Positions 20,848 to 28,696 of a stretch of 64,000 nt of DNA are shown one piece after another. The stretch comes from Acidobacteriota bacterium (lineage in GTDB: Bacteria; Acidobacteriota; Blastocatellia; Pyrinomonadales; Pyrinomonadaceae), in assembly GCA_021323895.1 (NCBI GenBank), contig JAJPKD010000174.1, forward strand, positions 1 to 64,000, given 5' to 3'. A program made the position numbers and the translations under genes. The notes under the pieces are model-generated. The model had not been told where the DNA came from. It did no database searches and was given only the letters and a program-made list of their open reading frames with translations. Each line of letters starts with the position of its first letter. The first letter of the stretch is position 1.

Positions 20848-21921
20848 ATGCCGTTGAGTTCAACAGCCGCTTCGCTCGCCGACGCTTTGGACGAGATGAC
20901 CGCCGAAGGCGCGTTGGAATTGACCGAGCATCTTCCGAAGAACGCCGTGAAATGTTTCGCCTGTGGCCATCGCTGCCTAATCAACGAGGGCAAGCGCGGC
21001 ATTTGCAAGGTCCGCTTCAACGAAGGCGGACAACTGCGGGTGCCGATGAATTACGTCGCCGCACTCGCGTGTGATCCGACGGAGAAGAAGCCTTTCTTTC
21101 ATGCGCTGCCGGGATCGGACACGCTGACGTTCGGCATGCTTGGTTGCGATCTGCACTGCGCCTATTGCCAGAATTGGTTGACGTCGCAGGCGCTGCGCGA
21201 TGACGCGGCCATATCGCAACCGAACGTCGTGACCGCTGATCGCTTGGTGTCGATGGCGAAGGCGTATGGAGCGTCGATGGTTGGGTCGAGTTACAACGAG
21301 CCACTCATCACCGCCGAATGGGCTGTCGAAGTTTTCAAAAAGGCGCGACCCGAAGGCTTCCGCACCGCGTTCATCTCGAACGGCAACGCGACGCCGCAAG
21401 TGCTCGATTATCTGCGGCCGTGGACTGACTGTTACAAAATCGATCTGAAGTCGATGAGCGATAAGAACTATCGCCAGCTCGGCGGCGTCGTCGATAATAT
21501 TCTCGACACCGTGAAGATGGTGCACGAGCGTGGCTTCTGGGAAGAGATCGTGACGCTGGTCATTCCCGGCTTCAACGATTCCGAAGATGAATTGAAGCGC
21601 GCAGCCGATTTCATCGCGTCCGTTTCGCCCGATATCCCCTGGCATGTGACTGCGTTTCACCAGGACTACCACATGCAGGACAACGCGAACACTACTGCAG
21701 AACAATTGATTCGAGCCTGCGAAATCGGCCGCGAAGTCGGCTTGCGCTACATCTACGCAGGAAATCTGCCGGGCCGCGTCGGCCGTTGGGAGAACACTTA
21801 CTGTCCGTCGTGTGATGCGTTGCTGGTTGAACGTTACGGCTACCTGATTCGGCAGACGAACATAACTGCGGACGGACAATGCCCAAACTGCTCGACTCAG
21901 ATTCCCGGCATCTGGTCATAA
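20848..21921 (+). CDS. amrS: AmmeMemoRadiSam-type radical SAM enzyme (AmrS)
   Basis: 357 aa. An N-terminal Cys cluster (C36, C39, C43, C53), the radical-SAM motif C100-D-L-H-C104-A-Y-C107, a G-S-S-Y-N-E-P segment and a C-terminal zinc-ribbon-like pair (C319/C322 and C345/C348) match the radical SAM member of the AmmeMemoRadiSam system. The reaction is not established. The usual companion domains AMMECR1 and Memo are not encoded nearby, so they must be elsewhere or absent. TATAAT at 20811-20816 may be its -10. GGAG at 825-828 of that kilobase is too far (about 19 nt) to be a normal Shine-Dalgarno. Confidence 0.88.
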   Translation: MPLSSTAASLADALDEMTAEGALELTEHLPKNAVKCFACGHRCLINEGKRGICKVRFNEGGQLRVPMNYVAALACDPTEKKPFFHALPGSDTLTFGMLGCDLHCAYCQNWLTSQALRDDAAISQPNVVTADRLVSMAKAYGASMVGSSYNEPLITAEWAVEVFKKARPEGFRTAFISNGNATPQVLDYLRPWTDCYKIDLKSMSDKNYRQLGGVVDNILDTVKMVHERGFWEEIVTLVIPGFNDSEDELKRAADFIASVSPDIPWHVTAFHQDYHMQDNANTTAEQLIRACEIGREVGLRYIYAGNLPGRVGRWENTYCPSCDALLVERYGYLIRQTNITADGQCPNCSTQIPGIWS

Positions 21922-21923
21922 AG

Positions 21924-21953
21924 AAAGGGCGAAGCTTTGCGGCCTCGCCCTTT
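21924..21953. terminator. stem-loop between converging genes
   Basis: AAAGGGCGA (21924-21932) pairs with TCGCCCTTT (21945-21953) over a 12-nt loop. It separates amrS from the minus-strand lipoprotein gene. The flanking T-runs are short, so termination strength is uncertain. Confidence 0.6.
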
Positions 21954-21976
21954 GAAGCTTTCACTTCTAATCAACC

Positions 21977-22909
21977 CTACATTTTCTTTTCAGGCGATGC
22001 GGGTGCACCGGTGGCGGCGCCTTCCGGCGTGCCCTGATGATAAAGCCCGAGCCACTTGCCATCGCGCTTCACCCAAATCGACGTGTGATATGCCTTCATC
22101 GGCTTCGCGCCTCTCATCGTCGCCGTGTAAGTCACGAGCTTGGCATCATCGTCGAACGACAAAGCTTTCCAGTTGCTCAAGTCGAACTGCGATGCATCCA
22201 TGCCTTCCTGCAGACTCTTAATCGAAGCAGCTTTGTCATAGACACCTTCCCCTTCAACTTCTCTGAATTCGGGCGCCAGCAACGAGCCGAATCCGTCCCA
22301 GTTCTTCGCTTTGAAAAGATCCCAGACGATCTTCTCGTTCGCGATCGGGTCGGCTCCGGTCTCAGGCGGTTTGCCCGTGGCAGGCGAACCGGTTTCTTTC
22401 TTTGACGGTGGCATTGGCTCCATCTTCTGGCTCAGCGTCTCCTGGTAGTAAATCGCCTGCCATTCGCCATTGCGATTCACGTAAGCCGAAGCATCGTAAT
22501 AAGGTCCGGCCGGGATGTCTTTGCCCTTGTACTTTCCTTTCAACGTTGCCTTGTATGTCAGCAGCGCTGCGTCTTTGTCGATCGGTGTCATCTTCCAATC
22601 GGAAAAAGTCACATCCGCGATGTCATAATCCTTTATGCCGGCCATGGCCGCTGCCTTGTCGATGACACCGCTGTCGAGAACTTCGATGTAATCAGTAGCC
22701 ACCAGCTTTCCAAAAGCGTCGGCATCTTTCTTCTTGAAAGCATCCCACGCGCTCTTTTCTTTCGCGATCATGTCAGCTTCGGATGGGGCGGCCGTCGATT
22801 TCGTTTCGGTCTTGTTCGAGTTGGCCGTCATGTTGCTGTTGCTGGTTGGCTCAGTCGTGCACGCCGCAGCAAGCAACAGCAGAGACCCAAGCACGAGAAA
22901 TTTCTTCAT
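21977..22909 (-). CDS. lipoprotein with two SnoaL/DUF4440-like domains
   Basis: 310 aa. A lipobox at L-A-A-A-C (Cys 17) is followed by an Asn/Thr/Ser-rich linker. Two similar NTF2-like domains follow (about residues 45-165 and 185-295), each opening with an I-A-x-E-K-x-x-W-D-x-F-K motif and ending with Y-V-N/W-V-K-R-x-G-x-W near the end. A Pro/Gly/Ser linker joins them. NTF2-like DUF4440 domains bind small ligands or act as steroid-isomerase-like folds; no catalytic residues can be assigned here. AAGGAG lies 9 nt before ATG 22909. The neighbour at 23053 encodes a related single-domain lipoprotein. Confidence 0.75.
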   Translation of the reverse strand: MKKFLVLGSLLLLAAACTTEPTSNSNMTANSNKTETKSTAAPSEADMIAKEKSAWDAFKKKDADAFGKLVATDYIEVLDSGVIDKAAAMAGIKDYDIADVTFSDWKMTPIDKDAALLTYKATLKGKYKGKDIPAGPYYDASAYVNRNGEWQAIYYQETLSQKMEPMPPSKKETGSPATGKPPETGADPIANEKIVWDLFKAKNWDGFGSLLAPEFREVEGEGVYDKAASIKSLQEGMDASQFDLSNWKALSFDDDAKLVTYTATMRGAKPMKAYHTSIWVKRDGKWLGLYHQGTPEGAATGAPASPEKKM

Positions 22910-22997
22910 GTTGCGGAACTCCTTTTGGCTGAATTTCAGAAATGCGTAGTGCTTCTATGACAAAAGCCAAAGCCAGTCAAGAGAAACTATGGCCTCG

Positions 22998-23027
22998 CAA
23001 AAAGGAGGGCGCCAACCAGCGCCCTTT
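22998..23027 (-). terminator. terminator of the lipoprotein gene at 23053
   Basis: AGGGCGC (23006-23012) and GCGCCCT (23019-23025) around a 6-nt loop. The plus-strand A-run at 22999-23003 gives the T-run on the minus strand. Confidence 0.7.
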
Positions 23028-23052
23028 AAGTCTAGCAAGGTTGATTAACTCC

Positions 23053-23730
23053 TTAAGTCGGCGATGCGCTCTTTCTTGGCGATGCCTTCATGGCCGGCGA
23101 CGGTTTCATCGCCGGAGAGGGTTTCGTCACCGGAGAAGATTTCACCGAGGGAGATGGTTTCACCGAGGGCGAAGCTTTGGCTCCGGGTGATGGACTAGCA
23201 CTTGGCAGGGGGTTCATCACCGGCACCGATACGGATGCGACCATCTGCCACTGGCCATTCTTGCGTGCAAAGGTGTCAACTGAGCGAAATTCATGAATCA
23301 CCTGTTGGCAATTCCCGGTGGAAATTTTGTACTGGTCACCCTTGACGGTAATTCGCACTCTAACCAAAGCCGAGTCATTGTCGAGGACTTTAACTTGAAT
23401 ATCACTTATCTGCTGCTCATTGGACGCAAGGGTTCCCGATTCGATGTCGGCCACATCCTGATTCTTGTTGCCATCGCTGCCGTCAGGATAAACCAGAACA
23501 ATGTCATCAGCTTCGAGCTTGCGTACTGCTGCGCCGTCGCGTTCTTTGAGAATTCGCGGCCAATCGTTCTCGATCTTGATGAGTTCTGCTTCGATCGCGG
23601 CCTTGTCCGGTGTCGGCTGCGGCGTTGCCACGGCGGCGGTGTTCGCGTTATTTGGCGAACTCGTACAACCAGACATAACCAGCGTTACTATCATCAACGG
23701 CAAAATAATTAGCAGATAACTCCGTTTCAC
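23053..23730 (-). CDS. DUF4440-like lipoprotein with Pro/Ser/Lys repeat tail
   Basis: With GTG 23730 as start (AAAAGGAG ends 7 nt upstream) the protein is 225 aa. It has a lipobox at V-M-S-G-C, a short Asn/Ala/Thr/Pro linker, an NTF2-like domain (about 45-160) with W-P-R-I-L-K-E-R-D near its start and G-Q-W-Q-M-V-A at its end, and a C-terminal tail of about 60 residues made of K-P-S-P-A/V-type repeats. An in-frame TTG at 23748 would put the Shine-Dalgarno inside the gene. The basic, proline-rich tail may span or bind the cell wall (inference). Confidence 0.72.
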   Translation of the reverse strand: MKRSYLLIILPLMIVTLVMSGCTSSPNNANTAAVATPQPTPDKAAIEAELIKIENDWPRILKERDGAAVRKLEADDIVLVYPDGSDGNKNQDVADIESGTLASNEQQISDIQVKVLDNDSALVRVRITVKGDQYKISTGNCQQVIHEFRSVDTFARKNGQWQMVASVSVPVMNPLPSASPSPGAKASPSVKPSPSVKSSPVTKPSPAMKPSPAMKASPRKSASPT

Positions 23731-23984
23731 GATCGAACTCCTTTTCAATTTAAGAATCAGATTTCGGCAGCCAATCCAAAGCTTCTATCCAAACCGGCAG
23801 TCGAGTCAATGCTTAATTTCCCGCAGCCCGAAAACCGTCTCCTGAAAGTATTGACTTGTCGGTTTCGTTGTCCTATTGTCATCGCGAAAAACCGTAGCCC
23901 GGACCATTCCAAAGTTGTTGAGGCGGTTTTCAAAAACCTTCCACCGCGTAATTCTAACGCGGTAACACATCGAAGGAGGACTCA

Positions 23985-24488
23985 ATGTCACTGTCTCTTC
24001 GACTATTTCTGAATCGCGTCAATACTACGTTATCGGCCACCGCTGTGGCTTTCGCATTGATCGGCAGCTTTGCCTGGACGGCAGAAGGTCAGCGGCCCAA
24101 ACCGCAGGGTGACGGAGTCGATAGCCCGCTATTCCTTGAATTCAAGGGCGTGCGCATCGGCATGAGTGCGGATGAGGCGCGCAAGAAACTAGGCAGCCCG
24201 CGCGACAAAGGCGACGAAGTGGACATCTATCAATTCAATGACAATCAGGGCGCTCAGGTCTATTACGATAAGGCCAAAACGGTGATGGCGATTTCGATTG
24301 ATTTTGCCAGTGGCGCAAGCGATGTCCCTTCCGCCAAGGATGTCATCGGCGGTGAAGCGGACGCGAGGCCGGATGGTTCGGCTTTCAAGATGGTGCGCTA
24401 TCCGAAAGCCGGCTACTGGGTTTCATACAGCAAAACCGCCGGCCAATCGCCGACAATTACCATCACGATGCAGAAGATCGATCAATAG
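23985..24488 (+). CDS. exported protein, SmpA/OmlA-like region, unknown function
   Basis: 167 aa with a signal peptide (to about residue 35, W-T-A-E-G-Q). The mature part has F-K-G-V-R-I-G-M-S-A-D-E-A-R-K-K-L-G-S-P, which resembles the helix-turn opening of SmpA/BamE-type domains (G-M-x-x-x-x-V-x-x-x-L-G-x-P), followed by a beta-rich section. There is no lipobox. GAAGGAGG precedes ATG 23985 and a clear terminator follows at 24525, so it is a single-gene unit. The similarity is only motif-level. Confidence 0.6.
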   Translation: MSLSLRLFLNRVNTTLSATAVAFALIGSFAWTAEGQRPKPQGDGVDSPLFLEFKGVRIGMSADEARKKLGSPRDKGDEVDIYQFNDNQGAQVYYDKAKTVMAISIDFASGASDVPSAKDVIGGEADARPDGSAFKMVRYPKAGYWVSYSKTAGQSPTITITMQKIDQ

Positions 24489-24524
24489 CCTCACGCATCA
24501 TTCGCTCTGTATCATTATCTCGGA

Positions 24525-24563
24525 GCCAGCGAGATTCAATCTGTCTCGCTGGCGTTCTTTTTT
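24525..24563 (+). terminator. rho-independent terminator
   Basis: 10-bp stem GCCAGCGAGA (24525-24534) with TCTCGCTGGC (24544-24553), 9-nt loop, then a T-rich tract to 24563. It ends the gene at 23985. Confidence 0.85.
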
Positions 24564-24627
24564 CGCGCTGGACTTCTGTGGGTCGTCATGTTGAACTGAA
24601 TTCTTCATCAGGAGGAATTGTTCGCAG

Positions 24628-25728
24628 ATGCTTCGCGCAGGGTTCGTTGGCTTACCAAACACAGGCAAGACGACGCTTTTCAATGCAGTCACTTCGCAGA
24701 CAACTGCCGTGACCGCGAATTATGCTTTCTCGACCAGCAAGCCCAATGTCGGCGTGGTCACCGTTCCGGATGAGCGGCTCGGGCCGCTGGCAAAACTCGT
24801 CAAGACCGAAAAAATCGTGCCCGCCACGGTTGAGTTCGTGGACATCGCGGGCCTCGTGCGCGGTTCGTCGCAAGGCGAAGGCGTCGGCAACCAGTTCCTG
24901 CACGCGATTCGAGAAACCGACACGATGATTCACGTCGTGCGTTGCTTCGACAATGAATCGGTGCCGCACGTGGAAGAGACTCTCGACCCGCGTCGCGACA
25001 TCGAAACTATTCAGATCGAGCTGGCGCTGGCAGATCTCGCAACCGTCGAACGTCGTCGCGAGCGAGTTCAAAAAACTGCCAAGGGCGGAGACAAGGCAGC
25101 TAAGGCTGAGCTTGCGGTCCTGGATAAGCTGCAACCTGTGCTGGAAGAATTTAAGCCCGCGCGCAGCATCGCGCTCGACGAGGATGAACAGGCGATCGCG
25201 CGCAACTATTTTCTATTGACGATGAAGCCGACGATTTATGCGGCGAATGTCAACGAATCGACGCTGAGCGATCCGAATGCGAACCCGCTCGTGCAGGCTG
25301 TCCGCGCCGTCGCCGCCGAGGAGAATTCCGAATGCGTCGTGATCTGCGCTCAACTTGAAGCCGACCTCGTCGAGTTGTCAGAGACTGAGCGGGCTGAGTA
25401 TCTCGCGTCGCTGGGCGTGCAGAGCAGCGGCGTCGATCAATTAATTAAGAGCGCGTACCGCGTGCTGGGCCTCATGTCGTTTTTGACCGCGGGTGAAAAG
25501 GAAGCGCGCGCCTGGACCATCCCGCAAAATTCGCGTGCGCAGGATGCGGCCGGCGCGATTCACTCGGACATCGCGCGTGGTTTCATTCGCGCTGAAATTG
25601 TCAGCTATGAAGATCTAATAGGAGCCGGATCGTATGCGGCGGCGCGCGATCAGGGCTTGCTGAGATTGGAAGGCAAGGTCTACATCATGCAGGAAGGCGA
25701 CGTGGTGAATTTTCGATTCAATGTGTGA
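24628..25728 (+). CDS. ychF: redox-regulated ATPase/GTPase YchF
   Basis: Obg-related P-loop protein that binds ribosomes and prefers ATP. 366 aa, the usual length. G1 is G8-L-P-N-T-G-K-T-T, G3 is D-I-A-G-L-V-R-G-S-S-Q-G-E-G, and the G4 equivalent is N-V-N-E instead of NKxD, which is the YchF hallmark. The inserted coiled-coil region follows G3, and a TGS domain occupies the last ~85 residues (A-R-A-W-T-I, then Q-D-A-A-G-A-I-H-S-D and G-D-V-V-N-F-R-F-N-V). AGGAGG lies 11 nt before the ATG. hicA starts 16 bp after its stop. Confidence 0.95.
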   Translation: MLRAGFVGLPNTGKTTLFNAVTSQTTAVTANYAFSTSKPNVGVVTVPDERLGPLAKLVKTEKIVPATVEFVDIAGLVRGSSQGEGVGNQFLHAIRETDTMIHVVRCFDNESVPHVEETLDPRRDIETIQIELALADLATVERRRERVQKTAKGGDKAAKAELAVLDKLQPVLEEFKPARSIALDEDEQAIARNYFLLTMKPTIYAANVNESTLSDPNANPLVQAVRAVAAEENSECVVICAQLEADLVELSETERAEYLASLGVQSSGVDQLIKSAYRVLGLMSFLTAGEKEARAWTIPQNSRAQDAAGAIHSDIARGFIRAEIVSYEDLIGAGSYAAARDQGLLRLEGKVYIMQEGDVVNFRFNV

Positions 25729-25743
25729 GAGAATTGTGCCAGC

Positions 25744-25932
25744 ATGAAAGTGCGCGACGTCCTCAGGTTGCTCAAAGATGATGGTTGGTACTTGGTAGTA
25801 ATTGAAGGGAGTCATCGACAATTCAAGCATGCAACTAAGCAAGGTCGAGTGACGGTTCCCGGAAAGCCGAACGACGATTTACCGCACGGAACATTGAACA
25901 GTATCCTGAAGCAGGCTGGCTTGAAACGTTAG
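25744..25932 (+). CDS. hicA: HicA-type mRNA interferase toxin
   Basis: 62 aa, the usual size. A double-stranded-RNA-binding-like fold with the catalytic His in E-G-S-H24-R-Q-F-K-H and the C-terminal L-P-H-G-T-L-N-S-I-L-K-Q-A-G-L segment typical of HicA. HicA cleaves mRNA when HicB is lost. It precedes hicB by 9 bp. It follows ychF so closely that read-through is likely, and no separate promoter was seen. Confidence 0.9.
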   Translation: MKVRDVLRLLKDDGWYLVVIEGSHRQFKHATKQGRVTVPGKPNDDLPHGTLNSILKQAGLKR

Positions 25933-25941
25933 GAGAGAGAA

Positions 25942-26154
25942 ATGCGCTACTCTATCGTTATCGAAAAAGCTGAGAACAATTTCGCTGCGTATGTTCCTGA
26001 CTTGCCCGGTTGCGTGGCAACAGGAGCAACTGTTGCCGAGACTGAGCAACAAATTCGCGAAGCCATCGATTTGCACTTGCGTGGGATGCGAGAGGATGGA
26101 TTACCAATTCCGGAGCCAAGCAGTAGTGTCGATTACATCGAAATAGCGGCCTGA
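25942..26154 (+). CDS. hicB: HicB-type antitoxin
   Basis: 70 aa. The partial RNase-H-like HicB fold is plain: Y-V-P-D-L-P-G-C-V-A-T-G, then E-A-I-D-L-H-L-R-G-M-R-E-D-G and I-P-E-P. It is the short form without a C-terminal ribbon-helix-helix or HTH domain, so autoregulation by this protein alone is doubtful. GGAGAG precedes ATG 25942. It neutralises HicA by covering its active site (family knowledge). Confidence 0.9.
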   Translation: MRYSIVIEKAENNFAAYVPDLPGCVATGATVAETEQQIREAIDLHLRGMREDGLPIPEPSSSVDYIEIAA

Positions 26155-26156
26155 AC

Positions 26157-26371
26157 TCATCGCAGCACCGCGCGAATTCCCACAATTATCAAATAGATGA
26201 TCGCCACAACGATCGCGATCTTGATTACGGCGATCGCTAGTCCAACTAATATGCCGATGATGCCCAGGGCGACGCCCGCGGGGCCAGCACCAGGGGAACG
26301 CCAACTGCTAAAACAAACAGCACCAGCAAAACAATTCCAACAATTCTAAAGATGTCTCCTGCTTCTTTCAT
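26157..26371 (-). pseudogene. small membrane protein, frameshifted near 26281
   Basis: From ATG 26371 a hydrophobic helix is read (I-V-G-I-V-L-L-V-L-F-V-L). After about 31 codons, at a C-run (plus-strand GGGG at 26280-26283), the frame passes into a short non-hydrophobic tail ending at a stop. Adding one base restores a second hydrophobic stretch (A-L-G-I-I-G-I-L-V-G-L-A, I-V-V-A-I-I-Y-L-I-I-V-G-I) that ends at TGA 26157-26159, giving a ~72-aa two- or three-helix protein. The homopolymer position makes a sequencing indel as likely as real decay. The family was not recognised. Confidence 0.55.
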
Positions 26372-26486
26372 CGTCTTTATCTGAGACCTTTCGTTCTCGC
26401 CCTCCAGCTTCGTCCGCGTCAATATACGACGGCTCAAATGGGTTCGTTCCATCAAACCTCGTTGTCTGGAAGCGGGTCCCTCAGGA

Positions 26487-26515
26487 CAAAAAAGAAGGCC
26501 GTCGGATGACGGCCT
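26487..26515 (-). terminator. terminator of the gene at 26547
   Basis: AGGCCGTC (26496-26503) and GACGGCCT (26508-26515) around a 4-nt loop. The plus-strand A-run at 26488-26493 provides the minus-strand T-run. Confidence 0.82.
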
Positions 26516-26546
26516 ATCAAAGCAGGATTTTGGACTTGCCTGCGAA

Positions 26547-27482
26547 TTACTTAATTATCTCGATCACCCCAACGCGATGACCTGCCGGATGAATGATCGT
26601 TCCCTTCGTCATGCCGAGGTCTTCTGTCGTCAAGAGCAATCCGAAATCATCGAACGCGGTTTCAGATTTGATCTCAGCTTCGTTGCGCCCCCGCACGTTC
26701 ACGATTTGACCCAGTTGCTGATATTCACCAGTCCGTGAGACCGCCCACAGGATATACGCTGTGCCTTTCGGAGCTTCCTTCAAATCGTGAAAGCGCATTC
26801 GCACTTCCGTAAGTTTGCCGTTCTTGTGCGGCTCGATGAACACATTCGCGCGCGCACCTTCCGTGGCGCCCGTGAAGTTGATCTTTAGCTTCGTGTCATC
26901 GCCGGTCTTGAAAGTAGGAATGCCCAGCATCGGGACTGTGTAATCGCCCAACGCCGCTGGCGCCGCGACTTGTTCCCCAACTGCGATGTTTTGGCCCAGC
27001 GGAATGACGGTGAAACCGCTTGGGACTGCGCTACGGAAGAAGATTTTAGTGTTTGGATCATACGCGGCTACATCCGCATCCGGTGATGCGAACAACATGA
27101 ACCGCGTCAATGGTGTCGTTGTCGTGAAGGTCGCGACGCCATTTGAAACTTCAATCGGTCCTAGCATGGTTACCGCGCCAGTTGGATCCACTGCATAAAG
27201 GTTCAGACCGGTTAGATCGGCCGGCAAATTCGATAGATTCAGTTTTATCGTCGTGCCGTCCGCGGCGCGAAGTATTGTCGCCGTGCCGGTAGCTTTGATG
27301 CCGACCGGATTCAACGTCACGACAGTTTCTTTGCCTACCGGGTATTCAACGATTGTGTACGTGCCGTCGGCATTTTGTTGAACCTTGGTTACTGTCGTTG
27401 TTTGTACCTGACCAACCGCCGCGGCCGCCACCGCAAACAAGAGCAACGTCGCTCCCAGGAACGCAATCAGACTTTTGCTCAT
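26547..27482 (-). CDS. exported protein with an anti-sigma-K-factor-like beta region, unknown function
   Basis: 311 aa, signal peptide to about residue 25 (A-A-A-A-V-G-Q). The mature part is beta-rich with two similar halves. The second contains A-Y-I-L-W-A-V-S-R-T-G-E-Y-Q-Q-L-G-Q, which resembles the extracytoplasmic RskA-type domain of anti-sigma-K factors. There is no transmembrane helix or cytoplasmic zinc domain, so it is not itself an anti-sigma factor. GGAGGAG lies just before ATG 27482 and a terminator follows, so it is monocistronic. Function unknown. Confidence 0.65.
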   Translation of the reverse strand: MSKSLIAFLGATLLLFAVAAAAVGQVQTTTVTKVQQNADGTYTIVEYPVGKETVVTLNPVGIKATGTATILRAADGTTIKLNLSNLPADLTGLNLYAVDPTGAVTMLGPIEVSNGVATFTTTTPLTRFMLFASPDADVAAYDPNTKIFFRSAVPSGFTVIPLGQNIAVGEQVAAPAALGDYTVPMLGIPTFKTGDDTKLKINFTGATEGARANVFIEPHKNGKLTEVRMRFHDLKEAPKGTAYILWAVSRTGEYQQLGQIVNVRGRNEAEIKSETAFDDFGLLLTTEDLGMTKGTIIHPAGHRVGVIEIIK

Positions 27483-27688
27483 ACTTCTCTCCTCCTATTA
27501 AATCCATGGTTTCAATTTTGTCGGGATTGCGAGTCGGGATTTTCAGACTTGTCTGTTGATGAACAACTGCAACGCGTATGCCGATTTGTGATGCTTACTG
27601 AGACGAAGGGAAAGCACGCTCGTCCGGTTTAGAACGGAACGAACACATACATCGATTTGCAGGCCCCGTTCGGAACCAATACGAGGAG

Positions 27689-28654
27689 TTATTCAGCGGC
27701 TTTTTGAGATTGATTGAGCAGAGTTTCGAGGACGAGCGTCTCGCGAAAGTTCTCCAACAACGGGAAGTAAGCTGCTGTGCGATCCAAAGCGGCCCGCGGC
27801 ACTAACCCGACGATTTCCGTGCCCATGATTTCGACGCCTTCGTGTTGGGCCTGCTGCTGCACGGCATCGAACGCGCGCGAGATTGCAGTTTGCTGGTAGT
27901 CAATTAAGTTCATCGAGACTTGCACGACGCCACGGCTTTTCAATTCGAACCCGCGCGCCTTCACAAACGGCAAGCCACCGTCGCGTTCACGCACCGCGCG
28001 CGCAATTCGTTGCGCCAGCGCTAGATCGTTCGCCCGTAGATTCACATTAAAGGCGATAAGAAATGGCCGCGCGCCAATCACAATTGCGCCGGCGGTCTCA
28101 TGCAATTGGCGTTCACCGACGTCCGGCGCGCGATCAGGTTCGCTGGTTATTCGATCGCGTAACCACTCGAATCCTTTGCCTCGGATGTGTTCTAGGCGGC
28201 GTCGATCAGTACGCAGGGCGGCGCGTTCATAAAAGAAGGCGGGGATACGCAACTCGTTCCAAACCCGGCGTCCGCATTCATGCGCCAGCGCCACGCAGTC
28301 ATCGATTGACACGCCGCTAACCGGGACGAAAGGCAGCACGTCAGTCGCGCCGATGCGCGGATGCACGCCCGCATGCGTGCGCAAGTCGATTAACTCCGCG
28401 GCCGTCGCCACCGCTTGCAGCGCCGCATCGACGATCACTTCCGGAGACGCGACGAACGTGATTACCGATCGATTGTGATCAGGATCGATGTGCTGGTTCA
28501 GCACGACTGCGCCGTGCACCGACTCGATTGATTTCGAAATCGCCTGGATCGTTTCGATCTTGCGGCCTTCGCTGAAGTTTGGTACACACTCGATTAGATT
28601 ACGGATTGCGGATTTCGAATTGCGGATTTGATCGCCCATGGCCTTGCTCGCCAT
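27689..28654 (-). CDS. ftcD: glutamate formiminotransferase (FtcD N-terminal type)
   Basis: Transfers the formimino group from formiminoglutamate, made in histidine breakdown, to tetrahydrofolate. 321 aa. Only the transferase domains are present, without the cyclodeaminase part. Key segments are L-I-E-C-V-P-N-F-S-E-G-R, D-P-D-H-N-R-S-V-I-T-F, H-A-G-V-H-P-R-I-G-A-T-D, and G-A-R-P-F-L-I-A-F-N-V-N-L near the folate site. The family normally begins near L-I-E-C-V. Here about 19 extra residues (including Q-I-R-N-S-K-S-A-I-R-N) are encoded by the left arm of heptamer element D, and ATG 28654 or 28639 inside that element are the only starts. No other histidine-degradation genes are adjacent. Confidence 0.88.
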   Translation of the reverse strand: MASKAMGDQIRNSKSAIRNLIECVPNFSEGRKIETIQAISKSIESVHGAVVLNQHIDPDHNRSVITFVASPEVIVDAALQAVATAAELIDLRTHAGVHPRIGATDVLPFVPVSGVSIDDCVALAHECGRRVWNELRIPAFFYERAALRTDRRRLEHIRGKGFEWLRDRITSEPDRAPDVGERQLHETAGAIVIGARPFLIAFNVNLRANDLALAQRIARAVRERDGGLPFVKARGFELKSRGVVQVSMNLIDYQQTAISRAFDAVQQQAQHEGVEIMGTEIVGLVPRAALDRTAAYFPLLENFRETLVLETLLNQSQKAAE

Positions 28655-28696
28655 TCAGTGTAATTCGAAATTCAAAATTCGCAATTCAAGATTCAG
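28597..28696. repeat. heptamer inverted element D, between divergent ftcD and SpoIIM-like genes
   Basis: Left arm 28597-28631 (GATTGCG/GATTTCG-type heptamers) is translated as the N terminus of the minus-strand FtcD. Right arm 28662-28696 (AATTCGC/AATTCAA-type, reverse complement of the left) ends exactly at ATG 28697 of the plus-strand gene. Confidence 0.85.

Noticed and set aside
23090-23296. Plus-strand frame with Gly-Phe/Gly-Glu repeats
   Set aside because: It is the antisense image of the Pro/Ser/Lys repeat tail of the minus-strand lipoprotein.
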